Source: Lachnospiraceae bacterium NE2001
GTDB taxonomy: Bacteria > Bacillota > Clostridia > Lachnospirales > Lachnospiraceae
NCBI GenBank assembly: GCA_900110635.1
Contig: FOEK01000013.1
Coordinates: forward strand, 32,294-96,293
Reading direction: 5' to 3'
Length of the DNA stretch: 64,000 bases
Under the pieces are notes generated by a model. It was given only the letters and a program-made list of their open reading frames with translations, did not search any database and was not told the origin of the DNA. Both the position numbers and the translations under genes were made by a program. Below are positions 37,431 through 46,318 of the stretch, piece after piece. Every line of letters begins with the position of its first letter. Within the stretch, counting starts at the first letter, position 1.

Positions 37431-38198
37431 CTATATTGCAGCCTTTATACCCTTTACAAACTCAGCCAGTTTCTCAGGTGCGTCTGTGCCGTACTCTGCA
37501 ACTATCTTAACCATAGCCGATCCTACTATAACGCCGTCGGCCAGCTGTGACATTTTACCAGCCTGCTCAGGGGTACTGATTCCGAAACCGATGGCTGCAG
37601 GAGTATCTGTAGCTTCCTTTATCAGACCGAGGATTGTGCCAAGGTCTGTCTTGATCTCGCTTCTGACGCCGGTAACGCCAAGGGAAGAAACCACATAGAT
37701 GAAGCCCTTAGCCTGGAATGCGATCATCTTGATCCTGTCCTCGCTTGTTGGAGCAATCATAGATATGAAATCCATACCGTACTTTGCTGCTGTCTCGTCA
37801 AACTCATGACGCTCCTCAAAAGGACAGTCTGGAATGATGATTCCATCAGCACCCGCCTCAGATGCCTTCTCGAAAAACTTCTCTGTACCATAATGATATA
37901 CAGGATTTGCGTAGGTCATAAATACTATTGGAGTATCGTAATCCTTTCTCAGCTCCTTAACCAGCTCGAAGACCTTATCAGTAGTCATGCCTGATGACAG
38001 AGCTCTGATATCTGCTTCCTGAATTACAGGACCCTCAGCAATAGGATCAGAAAATGGAATTCCCACCTCTACAAGGTCGGCACCTGCTTCAAGCACAGCG
38101 CGGAAGTTCTTAAGGCTTGTCTCATAATCTGGATCACCAGCCGTAAGAAATGCTATAAACGCCTTCTTATTCTCAAATGCTTTATATATTCTACTCAT
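37431..38198 (-). CDS. trpA: Tryptophan synthase alpha subunit
   Basis: 255 residues from ATG 38198 with AAGGAG upstream; a longer open frame to 38363 only translates the repeat and is rejected. Motifs AFLTAGDPDYETS, DLVEVGIPFSDPIAEGPVIQEA (catalytic Glu and Asp) and GVIVGSAMV are typical. It cleaves indole-glycerol phosphate to indole with TrpB. Last gene of the trp operon. Confidence 0.97.
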   Translation of the reverse strand: MSRIYKAFENKKAFIAFLTAGDPDYETSLKNFRAVLEAGADLVEVGIPFSDPIAEGPVIQEADIRALSSGMTTDKVFELVKELRKDYDTPIVFMTYANPVYHYGTEKFFEKASEAGADGIIIPDCPFEERHEFDETAAKYGMDFISMIAPTSEDRIKMIAFQAKGFIYVVSSLGVTGVRSEIKTDLGTILGLIKEATDTPAAIGFGISTPEQAGKMSQLADGVIVGSAMVKIVAEYGTDAPEKLAEFVKGIKAAI

Positions 38199-38224
38199 AA
38201 TTTTCTCCTTGATGCTTTTATTCG

Positions 38225-38285
38225 TGCAAGACAGAGAACCGTCCCCTGTCCGATTTTTAAGACGGAGAACCGTCCCCTGTCTTGT
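38225..38285. repeat. Double GGGGACGG-family repeat between trpB and trpA
   Basis: Two tandem units, AAGACAGAGAACCGTCCCCTGT and AAGACGGAGAACCGTCCCCTGT, directly after the trpB stop codon. Each can form a stem (GACAG-GG.../...CCCTGTC). Located inside the operon, it may act as an internal processing or partial termination site. Confidence 0.85.
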
Positions 38286-38287
38286 TT

Positions 38288-39481
38288 TTAGTCGTGAATG
38301 TCTACACCGCGGTAGCGTGCTATGGCAGCTACGTCTTTGTCGCCTCGGCCTGATATTGTACATACGATTATGGAATCCTTTGGCATTTCAGGTGCAATCT
38401 TCAGAACGTGTGCTACTGCATGGCTGCTCTCGATAGCAGGGATGATACCTTCTGTTCTTGAAAGGTATTCAAAAGCCTGTACAGCCTCTTCATCAGTGAT
38501 AGGAACATACTCTGCTCTTCCTGTGGAAGCAAGGTATGCGTGCTCCGGACCGATTCCCGGATAGTCGAGTCCAGCTGAAATGGAATAAACTGGAGCAATC
38601 TGTCCATACTCATCCTGGCAGAAGAGAGACTTCATGCCATGGAAGATACCCATAGAACCGTTAGCCATAGTTGCTGCATTCTTAGGATTATCTACTCCAA
38701 GACCAGCAGCCTCACATCCGATGAGACGTACTCCCTCGTCATTTATATATTCATAGAAGGAACCGATCGCATTACTACCACCACCAACACAGGCGATAAC
38801 AACATCTGGAAGCTTTCCTTCTGCTTCGAGGATCTGTGCACGGCTTTCCTTACTGATAACAGACTGGAAGTCTCTTACTATAGTAGGAAATGGATGCGGA
38901 CCCATTACGGAACCAAGTACGTAGAGTGTATCGTCAACTCGACTAACCCACTCACGCATAGCCTCATTTACTGCGTCCTTCAGAACCTTTGTTCCTGTCT
39001 TAACAGCATGAACCTTAGCTCCAAGAAGTTCCATTCTGAATACGTTAAGAGCCTGGCGGATTGTATCCTCCTCACCCATGAATATCTCGCACTCCATATC
39101 CATAAGTGCTGCAGCAGTAGCAGTTGCAACACCGTGTTGACCCGCACCTGTCTCTGCGATAACTCTAGTCTTACCCATCTTCTTTGCAAGAAGCACCTGA
39201 CCAAGAACATTGTTGATCTTGTGTGAACCTGTATGGTTCAGATCCTCTCTCTTAAGATAGATCTTTGCACCGCCAAGGTCTCTTGTCATCTTCTCTGCAT
39301 AATAAAGAAGTGATGGACGACCTGCATACTCACGGTTTAGCTTGTCCAGCTCTGCTACGAACTCCGGATCATTCTTATAATGCTCATATGCTTCTTCCAG
39401 CTTATGTATCTCGTTCATCAGAGTTTCAGGGATGTACTGTCCACCGAATTCTCCAAATCTTCCATTAACTGCGTTTCCCAT
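38288..39481 (-). CDS. trpB: Tryptophan synthase beta subunit
   Basis: 397 residues. The PLP lysine is in [20 protein letters not shown]; phosphate-binding [10 protein letters not shown] and the C-terminal [11 protein letters not shown] are present. N-terminus [17 protein letters not shown] is the standard TrpB1 type. Joins indole and serine to give tryptophan. Confidence 0.98.
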   Translation of the reverse strand: MGNAVNGRFGEFGGQYIPETLMNEIHKLEEAYEHYKNDPEFVAELDKLNREYAGRPSLLYYAEKMTRDLGGAKIYLKREDLNHTGSHKINNVLGQVLLAKKMGKTRVIAETGAGQHGVATATAAALMDMECEIFMGEEDTIRQALNVFRMELLGAKVHAVKTGTKVLKDAVNEAMREWVSRVDDTLYVLGSVMGPHPFPTIVRDFQSVISKESRAQILEAEGKLPDVVIACVGGGSNAIGSFYEYINDEGVRLIGCEAAGLGVDNPKNAATMANGSMGIFHGMKSLFCQDEYGQIAPVYSISAGLDYPGIGPEHAYLASTGRAEYVPITDEEAVQAFEYLSRTEGIIPAIESSHAVAHVLKIAPEMPKDSIIVCTISGRGDKDVAAIARYRGVDIHD

Positions 39482-39516
39482 AATCGTATCCTTTCAATAT
39501 ATTTCATTATGAATCA

Positions 39517-40155
39517 TTAACTACGTTTCTTCGTTACATTTTCAACAAATGCTCGCATTTTATCTGCGTCCTTTACGCCATCAGTTTCAACACCTGAACT
39601 TACATCCACCGCAAAAGGCTGCAGTACTTTTATTGCTTCACTTACATTCTCAGGTCCAAGACCTCCTGCAAGAAAGTATGGTCTTGTGAGACACTTAAGT
39701 CTGAACCAGTCGTGAGTTACACCGGTTCCCTTTCCTGAATCAAGCATGATGTAATCTGCTGAAGAACTCTCAGCCTCTTCAAAAGATGTCATCTTGTTCA
39801 CGTTGAAGGCTTTTATGATTCGAACAGGAGCTGTCCCGATATCATTTGCCAATCTATCACGAAGTCTCTTGATATAAGCCTCGCTCTCTGAGCCATGAAG
39901 CTGAGCGACGTCTATTATACCACAGTTTATCAGGTCAGCAATATAATCAATTTCAGCATCCACGAAAACTCCAACGGCCTTGATGTTCTTATCCAGGTTT
40001 CTTTTTAATTCCGCCGCTTCTGCTTTCGTGACATTTCGCTTACTCCTCTCCCAGAAAACAAAGCCTATATAATCTGGAAGGAGTTCGTTCGCCACTGCTA
40101 TATCCTCAATACGGGATAGTCCGCATATTTTAATTCTTGTTCTATTTTTTTCCAT
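39517..40155 (-). CDS. trpF: Phosphoribosylanthranilate isomerase
   Basis: 212 residues with the start KICGLSRIEDIAVANELLPDYIGFVFWERSKRNVT; the catalytic Cys is in KICG. Further YIMLDSGKGTGVTHDW and FLAGGLGPENV and the terminal VDVSSGVET motif match TrpF. Its ATG lies 14 bases inside the end of trpC, so the two are translationally coupled. Confidence 0.97.
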   Translation of the reverse strand: MEKNRTRIKICGLSRIEDIAVANELLPDYIGFVFWERSKRNVTKAEAAELKRNLDKNIKAVGVFVDAEIDYIADLINCGIIDVAQLHGSESEAYIKRLRDRLANDIGTAPVRIIKAFNVNKMTSFEEAESSSADYIMLDSGKGTGVTHDWFRLKCLTRPYFLAGGLGPENVSEAIKVLQPFAVDVSSGVETDGVKDADKMRAFVENVTKKRS

Positions 40156-40948
40156 TCTTCTTAAGTTCCTGAATCAACATCTTCTTGTCGGAGCTTCTCA
40201 TCAGCATCTCTCCTATAAGAACTGCATCCGTACCTTTTTCTCTTAACACCTTTACATCTTCAGGCTTCTCAATTCCACTTTCGGAGACAAATGTCACGTC
40301 TCCCGGCACCAGCCCTCGAAGTCTTATGCTGTTTTTGATATCAACTGTAAAGTCTTTCAGGTTACGGTTATTAACTCCTACTATTCTGGCTCCTGCCGCA
40401 AGGCATCTTTTAACCTCCTCGGCGTCGTGGGCTTCAAACAGGCAGGACAGCCCAAGACCATCAGCTATCTCAAAGAAGGTCTTCAGTTCTTCATCTGACA
40501 GGATAGCCGCAATGAGAAGAACTGCCGATGCTCCCATCAGCTTCGCCTGATATATCATATAAGGATCAATGGTAAAATCCTTTCTAAGAACCGGGATCTT
40601 TACTTCCTTAGTTATGGCCTTCAGATACTCATCACTACCCTTAAATCTATCTGGCTCCGTAAGACAGGATATGGCATCCGCTCCACTCTCCTCATAGGTT
40701 TTCGCTATCTCAAGATAAGGAAAATCCTCTGCTATAACTCCCTTTGACGGAGAAGCCTTCTTCACCTCCGAGATAATCGAAAGCCCTTCCTTCTTTAGAG
40801 CCTTCTCAAATGGAAAGTCGAAGCCATACTTTGTATACTCAACAGAAGCTGTCATCTCAGCATCACTTCGAATATCCTCTGGCAAATATTCCAGCTTTTG
40901 TTTTTCTATTCTAATTCTGGTCAACTCAGCTAATTCATCTAATATCAT
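40142..40948 (-). CDS. trpC: Indole-3-glycerol phosphate synthase
   Basis: 268 residues. Contains IISEVKKASPSKGVI (catalytic Glu and Lys), SCLTEPDRFKGSDEYL, VLRKDFTIDPYMIYQA, VGVNNRNLKDFTVD and FVSESGIEKPEDV, the full set of IGPS active-site motifs. It is a separate protein, not fused to TrpF. A repeat separates it from trpD. Confidence 0.98.
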   Translation of the reverse strand: MILDELAELTRIRIEKQKLEYLPEDIRSDAEMTASVEYTKYGFDFPFEKALKKEGLSIISEVKKASPSKGVIAEDFPYLEIAKTYEESGADAISCLTEPDRFKGSDEYLKAITKEVKIPVLRKDFTIDPYMIYQAKLMGASAVLLIAAILSDEELKTFFEIADGLGLSCLFEAHDAEEVKRCLAAGARIVGVNNRNLKDFTVDIKNSIRLRGLVPGDVTFVSESGIEKPEDVKVLREKGTDAVLIGEMLMRSSDKKMLIQELKKNGKK

Positions 40949-40977
40949 TTCACACCTCTAGCGGTTGCTTACTTCGA

Positions 40978-41012
40978 TATGGTGCAGTGGGGTCCGTCCC
41001 CACTGCACCATT
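40978..41012. repeat. GGGGACGG-variant repeat between trpD and trpC
   Basis: ATGGTGCAGTGGGG and CCCCACTGCACCAT form a 14-bp perfect stem with a tccgt loop, directly after the trpD stop codon. This is the TGCAC-flanked subtype, as at 20727 and 42062. Confidence 0.85.
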
Positions 41013-42032
41013 TTATCGATTACTTACTTCAATAAGCTTCTCTAAAGTTTCAACTGCCTTGCCTGAAGCGATCAGCTCCTTGGCAAGCTCGATACCGTCC
41101 TTCATCGAGTCGGCCTTTCCGCCGATATAAAGGGCAGCGCCTGCATTAAGAAGTGTTGCATCACGCTTTGGACCTGTCTCCTCACCGCTTAGGATGCTTC
41201 TGGTGATTGCTGCATTTTCCTCTGGTGCTCCACCCACAAGGTCTTCCTTCTTGCAGGTTGTGAAACCAAAGTCCTCTGGACGAATGACACTTGTTCTGTA
41301 CCAACCATCCTTGATTTCACAGACAGTGGTTGGTGAGCTGAGAGATATCTCGTCCAGCTTATCCTGGCCAAATACGACCATACCGCGCTTTACGCCGAGA
41401 TCAGCAAGAACCTGTGCAAGTGGTTCAACAAGATACTCATCATAAACGCCAAGAAGCATTAGTGTTGGCTTTGATGGGTTGGTAAGCGGGCCGAGAATGT
41501 TGAACACTGTTCTGAACCCAAGCTCCTTTCTGATCGGACCAACATACTTCATTGATGTGTGATACTTCTGTGCGAAGAAGAAGCACATTCCGACTTCATT
41601 TAACAGTTCCACACATTTTTCAGGATCCTGCTGGATGTTTACTCCAAGAGCCTCGAGGCAGTCTGCTGTACCACATTTCGAGGAAGCAGCTCTGTTTCCA
41701 TGCTTTGCAACCTTCATTCCGCCAGCTGCTGCGATGAGTGCTGATGTTGTTGAAATGTTAAAGCTATGCGCATTGTCTCCGCCTGTACCAACTATCTCAA
41801 ATACATCCATTCCAGTTTCTACAGGAATTGCGTGATCACGCATTGCTGCAGCACATCCTGCTATCTCGTCCTTTGTTTCAGCCTTTGCACTCTTTGTGGA
41901 AAGAGCTGAAAGAAATGCTGCATTCTGAGTTGGTGTTGTCTCGCCACTCATTATCTCATTCATTACTGTATATGCCTCATCGTATGTAAGATCCAGCTTG
42001 TTAACGATTTTTTCAATTGCTTCCTTGATCAT
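41013..42032 (-). CDS. trpD: Anthranilate phosphoribosyltransferase
   Basis: 339 residues from ATG 42032 (GGAGG upstream); the frame to 42092 is only an upstream extension. Shows [36 protein letters not shown] and the [14 protein letters not shown] metal site. It adds phosphoribose to anthranilate. It stands alone, not fused to TrpG. Confidence 0.97.
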   Translation of the reverse strand: MIKEAIEKIVNKLDLTYDEAYTVMNEIMSGETTPTQNAAFLSALSTKSAKAETKDEIAGCAAAMRDHAIPVETGMDVFEIVGTGGDNAHSFNISTTSALIAAAGGMKVAKHGNRAASSKCGTADCLEALGVNIQQDPEKCVELLNEVGMCFFFAQKYHTSMKYVGPIRKELGFRTVFNILGPLTNPSKPTLMLLGVYDEYLVEPLAQVLADLGVKRGMVVFGQDKLDEISLSSPTTVCEIKDGWYRTSVIRPEDFGFTTCKKEDLVGGAPEENAAITRSILSGEETGPKRDATLLNAGAALYIGGKADSMKDGIELAKELIASGKAVETLEKLIEVSNR

Positions 42033-42061
42033 TTTTTTATACCTCCAAAAAATTACATGTT

Positions 42062-42095
42062 TATGGTGCAGTGGGGTCCGTCCCCCTTGCACTTT
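42062..42095. repeat. GGGGACGG-variant repeat between trpG and trpD
   Basis: ATGGTGCAGTGGGGTCCGTCCCCCTTGCACT: a partly decayed copy of the subtype at 40978, directly after the trpG stop codon. Confidence 0.75.
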
Positions 42096-42677
42096 TTACA
42101 CATTTAAAAAGTTACTTAGCATTTGTTTACCGGTTGGTGTAAGTATTGATTCTGGATGGAACTGCAGTCCATATATCAGATACTCTTTATGGCGAACTGC
42201 CATTACTTCACCATCATCATCTGATGTTGCAATGACCTCAAGCTCTTCCGGCATAGTTTCCTTCTTTGCCGCCAGCGAATGATATCTTGCAACAAGTAGT
42301 TTCTTTTCTTCTTTACCCTCATCTATCCCAGCAAAGATTGGATCATTCTTCACTGTACACTCGGACTGTTTGCCGTGCATAAGTCTCGATGCGTAGGTTA
42401 CTGTAGCGCCAAACACTTCGCAGATGGCCTGATGTCCCAGGCATACTCCAAGGATTGGTATCTCTCCTCCCAGTTCCCTTACGACATCCTCGCAGATCCC
42501 GGCGTCCTGTGGCTTGCCAGGACCTGGCGAGAGTATTATATGGGAGGGTTTTAAACTAGCTATCTCTGAAACTGTCATTTCATCATTTCTTATAACTCGT
42601 ATATCTGGCTCGATACTGCCTATCAGCTGATACAGGTTGTATGAAAAACTGTCATAATTATCTATCAATAAAATCAT
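42096..42677 (-). CDS. trpG: Anthranilate synthase glutamine amidotransferase
   Basis: 193 residues from ATG 42677, where MILLIDNYDSFSYNLYQ is the standard start and GAGG lies 9 bases upstream; an ATG five codons earlier is possible. Catalytic Cys in ILGVCLGHQAI, His and Glu in GLQFHPESILT. Provides ammonia to TrpE; may also serve as PabA since no other copy is seen. Confidence 0.96.
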   Translation of the reverse strand: MILLIDNYDSFSYNLYQLIGSIEPDIRVIRNDEMTVSEIASLKPSHIILSPGPGKPQDAGICEDVVRELGGEIPILGVCLGHQAICEVFGATVTYASRLMHGKQSECTVKNDPIFAGIDEGKEEKKLLVARYHSLAAKKETMPEELEVIATSDDDGEVMAVRHKEYLIYGLQFHPESILTPTGKQMLSNFLNV

Positions 42678-42696
42678 ATCTCTAATCCTCATTTAG

Positions 42697-44148
42697 TCAC
42701 ATTTGGGTGGTTAGTGCATTTACTACAGCCTGGGCTTTGTTGAGGCTTTCCTGGAATTCCTTCTCTGGCACTGAATCTGCAACAATTCCTGCTCCGCTTC
42801 TGACAAATACCTTGCCGTTCTTTTTATAGGCGATACGGATTGCAATACAGGTGTCCATATTTCCTGTGAAATCTATATATCCGATGGCACCGCCGTAAAT
42901 ACCTCGCTTGTTGTTCTCCAGTTCATCGATCAGCTGACAAGCTCTGATCTTTGGTGCTCCCGAAAGGGTTCCTGCTGGCAGTACAGCCTCTATGGCATCA
43001 AGTGCATCCTTATCTTCTCTGATCTCGCCTCGTACTGTTGAGCCGATGTGCATTATGTGAGAGAACCTCAGCACCTGCATATAGTGTTCAACCTCTACGG
43101 TTCCAAACCTGCTGACACGTCCCAGGTCATTTCGTCCCAGATCTACCAGCATGTTGTGCTCCGCCAGTTCCTTCTCATCCGCAAGGAGCTCTGTCTCCAG
43201 CTGCTCATCCTCTTCCCTTGTGGCTCCTCTCGGTCTTGAGCCTGCAAGTGGAAATGTATGCAGTACTCCGTCCTCCAGCTTTACCAGCGTTTCAGGTGAT
43301 GCTCCTGCAACCTCCACATCTGTTCCTGAGAAGTAGAACATATATGGCGAAGGATTGATGGTTCTGAGAGCCCTATATGTATCCAGCAGGCTTCCCTCAA
43401 ATGGAGCCTCAATGCGGTTTGACAACACAATCTGGAATATGTCTCCCTCGAAGATATATCTCTTACCCTTCTCAACCATCTCGCAGTACTCTTCTTTGTT
43501 GAAGAGTGGTTTAAACTCACCCAGCACCTTTCCTGCAGATTCAGTGAATCTCTTTCCTGTGTACAGAAGTTCCGCCAGCTGCTGCAGGTCCTTCTCTGCT
43601 CTGTTGTACTCAGTTTCAAGCTCTGCCAGCTTAACATTTGCGATAAGCACTATCTTCTGCTTAACATTATCAAATGCTATCACCTTATCGAAAAGCATCA
43701 AGTCAACGTCTCTGAACTCTTCCTCGTCCTTCACCTCATTTCGAAGAACCGGCTCACTGTATTTCAGATAGTCGAAGGAGAAGTATCCCACAAGTCCTCC
43801 AGTAAAAGGAGGGAGAAATGAAAATCTTGGGCTTTTATACTCCGAGAGAATCTGTCTCAGGTATTCGGTAGGATTCTCAGTTTGGAAGCTGATGTCGCCA
43901 GCCTTCATTTCACCATTTATACAGGTAACCTCCAGCTTCGGTTCAAATCCGAGAAATGTATATCTTCCCCAGGTTTCATTTGCCTGAGCCGACTCCAGCA
44001 TATAGGTGTGAGCTGATACATTTTTCAGGATCCTTAATGCCTCGATAGGAGTAATGAAATCAGAAAGTATCTCACACGCCACTGGAGCAACTGTATATTC
44101 CTTTGTATCAAGTTTTTTTAATTCTTCTAATGTAGGTCTGATATCCAT
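42697..44148 (-). CDS. trpE: Anthranilate synthase component I
   Basis: 483 residues. The chorismate-binding domain has IVLSNRIEAPFEG, TFPLAGSRPRGATREEDEQLETELLADEKELAEHNMLVDLGRND, SHIMHIGSTVRGE, LPAGTLSGAPKIRACQLID and RSGAGIVADSVPE. The N-terminal feedback domain carries LLESA-like LESAQANETWGRYTF, the tryptophan-sensing site. First enzyme of the pathway. Confidence 0.97.
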   Translation of the reverse strand: MDIRPTLEELKKLDTKEYTVAPVACEILSDFITPIEALRILKNVSAHTYMLESAQANETWGRYTFLGFEPKLEVTCINGEMKAGDISFQTENPTEYLRQILSEYKSPRFSFLPPFTGGLVGYFSFDYLKYSEPVLRNEVKDEEEFRDVDLMLFDKVIAFDNVKQKIVLIANVKLAELETEYNRAEKDLQQLAELLYTGKRFTESAGKVLGEFKPLFNKEEYCEMVEKGKRYIFEGDIFQIVLSNRIEAPFEGSLLDTYRALRTINPSPYMFYFSGTDVEVAGASPETLVKLEDGVLHTFPLAGSRPRGATREEDEQLETELLADEKELAEHNMLVDLGRNDLGRVSRFGTVEVEHYMQVLRFSHIMHIGSTVRGEIREDKDALDAIEAVLPAGTLSGAPKIRACQLIDELENNKRGIYGGAIGYIDFTGNMDTCIAIRIAYKKNGKVFVRSGAGIVADSVPEKEFQESLNKAQAVVNALTTQM

Positions 44149-44191
44149 AGTTTCACCTCATCCTTCCCCTTAGACGGAAGTTTTCTCATCT

Positions 44192-44596
44192 CTAAACTGT
44201 CTTGTAGCCCTTGCTTCTCAGGCTTGACTCAACCTCCTGGTATCCACTCACCTTCAGTACTGCAAGTGGTGATACAAAGTCACGGCTGAAAGATACGTAT
44301 ATATAATTGATATTGATATTGCTGTCATCCAGGGCCCCCAGAAGTTTGGTAAGACTTCCTACCTCATCTGGTATCTCAACTCCGATGACCTTGTCAAGCT
44401 TGCACATATATCCACTAGATGTAAGGAGCTCATATCCCTTCTCAGGATCTGTGATAAGCATTCTTACGATTCCGAACTCAGCACTGTCATTTGTAACCAC
44501 ATTGTAAATGTCAATGCCCGCGTCCGAGATGATCTTGGAAACCTTCAGCATAGCCCCCTTTGTATTTTCAGTGAAAACAGATAATTGATTGATCAT
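44192..44596 (-). CDS. Tandem ACT-domain amino-acid-binding protein at the head of the trp operon
   Basis: 134 residues from ATG 44596 with a strong AAGGAGG site. Two ACT domains in tandem (about 4-66 and 70-134), each beginning with a conserved strand and Asn/Gly-rich loop (FTENTKGAMLKVSKIISDAGIDIYNV; IPDEVGSLTKLLGALDDSNININYIYV). No catalytic domain, so it should be a small amino-acid sensor. Being the first gene after the Trp T-box suggests it senses an aromatic amino acid or modulates anthranilate synthase; this is inference. Confidence 0.85.
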   Translation of the reverse strand: MINQLSVFTENTKGAMLKVSKIISDAGIDIYNVVTNDSAEFGIVRMLITDPEKGYELLTSSGYMCKLDKVIGVEIPDEVGSLTKLLGALDDSNININYIYVSFSRDFVSPLAVLKVSGYQEVESSLRSKGYKTV

Positions 44597-44627
44597 TTTA
44601 ACTACCTCCTTGATCAATTGGTTGTAT

Positions 44628-44812
44628 GTTCAGCAGGTGCTTCACATACAATCGATAAAGTCCGCACTTCGTGCTCTACTGTGTGCTTCGCACACACTTT
44701 ATCGATGTATGTGAAGCAACCTTGCTCCGCAAGCTTGTCTGATATCCGAGATATAACTCTTTGTAAGCAAGCTTCCACGAGTTATATCTCGTCCATCAGC
44801 CACCTGCTGAAC
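44628..44812 (-). promoter_or_regulatory. 185-nt nested stem-loop element between the Trp T-box and the first gene
   Basis: A 12-bp perfect outer stem (GTTCAGCAGGTG / CACCTGCTGAAC) closes the whole region. Inside: a 21-bp stem with one bulge (44640-44661 with 44696-44716) capped by two mini-hairpins (GCAC-TTC-GTGC and TGTGTGC-TTC-GCACACA), a CTTGC-TCC-GCAAG hairpin (44721-44733), and a 13-bp stem CGAGATATAACTC / GAGTTATATCTCG (44747-44759 with 44779-44791). It lies in the transcribed leader after the T-box terminator. Confidence 0.8.
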
Positions 44813-44831
44813 AGTTACGATTCCGCAAAAC

Positions 44832-45150
44832 AAAAAATCCCAGCAATCAAATTAATGATTGCTGGGACAGGATTTCATCTTAATCTACCTGCGGTGCCAC
44901 CCGGCTTGGTGTATACTTACACCCACTCAGTACATACTCCACATAACCACTCAAACAACTTAAGTCATATGTTTATATGTTGAACTTTATTCACGAAGGT
45001 TCCTACTCCGTCTCCCATACTTGGCCCACGCCTTTCAGGTCGCCCTCTGAAGTCCATTCAGCTAAACACTTTCCGGCTGTTAGTCTCACCATCTAACAAT
45101 TCTCTGTAGAAAAGGAGGTTCTGCCTACTTACTCTTCATCCTCGGTTTAT
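44832..45150 (-). promoter_or_regulatory. T-box riboswitch (tryptophan specifier) of the trp operon
   Basis: On the minus strand the leader contains the T-box core GGGTGGCACCGCAGG (44902-44888) within an antiterminator, a competing terminator (12-bp stem TCCCAGCAATCA.. and six T, 44867-44832), a Stem I AGAGAATTG region and GAA-TGG-AC at the specifier loop (TGG at 45056-45054). The specifier reads as the Trp codon, matching the operon. Uncharged tRNA-Trp should promote read-through. Confidence 0.95.
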
Positions 45151-45156
45151 GTGCGA

Positions 45157-45186
45157 ATACTACCACCATAGCACTACACTTGTCAA
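45157..45186 (-). promoter_or_regulatory. Promoter of the trp T-box operon
   Basis: TTGACA (45186-45181), 18 bases, TAGTAT (45162-45157) on the minus strand, just upstream of the T-box Stem I. Confidence 0.75.
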
Positions 45187-45258
45187 GATAATAATTTAGA
45201 AAACTGTATTAAAAATCACATAACAGTATATTGGTAAAATGTCACTGTTACTCCAATA

Positions 45259-46188
45259 CTAGTTAAAGAGAGGTGTTGAATAATATCTGTCTCCACTATC
45301 AGGAAGAAGTGCAACTATAACCTTGCCCTTATTCTCTGGTCTCTTTGCAAGTTGGATAGCTCCAAAAAGAGCTGCTCCAGAAGAGATACCAACAGAGATA
45401 CCCTCTTTCTTTGCAAGAAGCTTTGAGGTCTCAAATGCATCTTCATTAGGTGCCTTAAATACTTCATCAAATACATCAGTGTTGAGTACATCAGGAACGA
45501 AACCAGCACCGATACCCTGTATCTTATGTGCTCCGGCTCTTCCTTCTGAAAGAACAGGTGAATCAGCTGGCTCAAGAGCTACAACCTTAACATTAGGATT
45601 CTGCTCCTTCAGATATTCGCCAACACCTGTAACAGTACCACCAGTACCAACACCTGCGATAAAGATATCAACCTTTCCGTCTGTATCATTCCAGATCTCA
45701 GGACCTGTTGTTGCCTTATGAATAGCAGGGTTAGCAGGATTAATAAACTGACCAGGGATAAATGAACCTTCAATCTCATTTGCCAGCTCATTTGCCTTCT
45801 CGATAGCACCTTTCATTCCCTTAGCGCCTTCTGTAAGGACAATCTCTGCACCATAAGCCTTCAGGATATTTCTTCTCTCAACGCTCATTGTTTCTGGCAT
45901 TGTAAGAATGATCCTATATCCCTTTGATGCTGCGATAGAAGCAAGACCAATACCGGTATTGCCACTTGTAGGCTCGATAATAACTGAGCCCTCCTTAATC
46001 AGACCCTTATCCTCTGCGTCCTCGATCATAGCCTTTGCAATACGATCCTTTACGCTACCTGCTGGATTCAGATACTCCAGCTTTACCAGAACTGTAGCCT
46101 CCAGGCCAAGCTCCTTCTCAATATTTACAACCTCTACAAGAGGTGTATTGCCTATAAGTTCAGCAGTACCTTTATATATCTTACCCAT
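45259..46188 (-). CDS. cysK: Cysteine synthase A (O-acetylserine sulfhydrylase)
   Basis: 309 residues. PLP lysine in LNPAGSVKDRIAKAMIE, substrate loop PTSGNTGIGLA, phosphate site GVGTGGTVTGVG and C-terminal ISSGAALFGA and LLPDSGDRYYSTPLF are all standard. It makes cysteine from O-acetylserine and sulfide. It lies 130 bases after metY in the same direction, so both sulfur-assimilation genes may share the Rrf2-type control upstream of metY. Confidence 0.97.
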   Translation of the reverse strand: MGKIYKGTAELIGNTPLVEVVNIEKELGLEATVLVKLEYLNPAGSVKDRIAKAMIEDAEDKGLIKEGSVIIEPTSGNTGIGLASIAASKGYRIILTMPETMSVERRNILKAYGAEIVLTEGAKGMKGAIEKANELANEIEGSFIPGQFINPANPAIHKATTGPEIWNDTDGKVDIFIAGVGTGGTVTGVGEYLKEQNPNVKVVALEPADSPVLSEGRAGAHKIQGIGAGFVPDVLNTDVFDEVFKAPNEDAFETSKLLAKKEGISVGISSGAALFGAIQLAKRPENKGKVIVALLPDSGDRYYSTPLFN

Positions 46189-46318
46189 ATTCTTATCCTC
46201 TTTTCTTTTATTTTCTTATGACAAACAGCTCATCCCTACCACATAAGGATCAGAAACCTATGTCATTATTTTATTCTTTCCAGGAGGACTGTCAACCTTG
46301 TTTTGAAGCTTTGTATAA

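Noticed and set aside
38198..38363. N-terminal extension of trpA
   Set aside because: The extra codons translate the GGGGACGG repeat and the trpB end; TrpA normally starts at the ATG at 38198, which has AAGGAG.
45205..45258. Terminator for cysK
   Set aside because: AACAGT/ACTGTT and AGTATTGG/CCAATA pairings are short or bulged and the T-run is offset; too weak to list.
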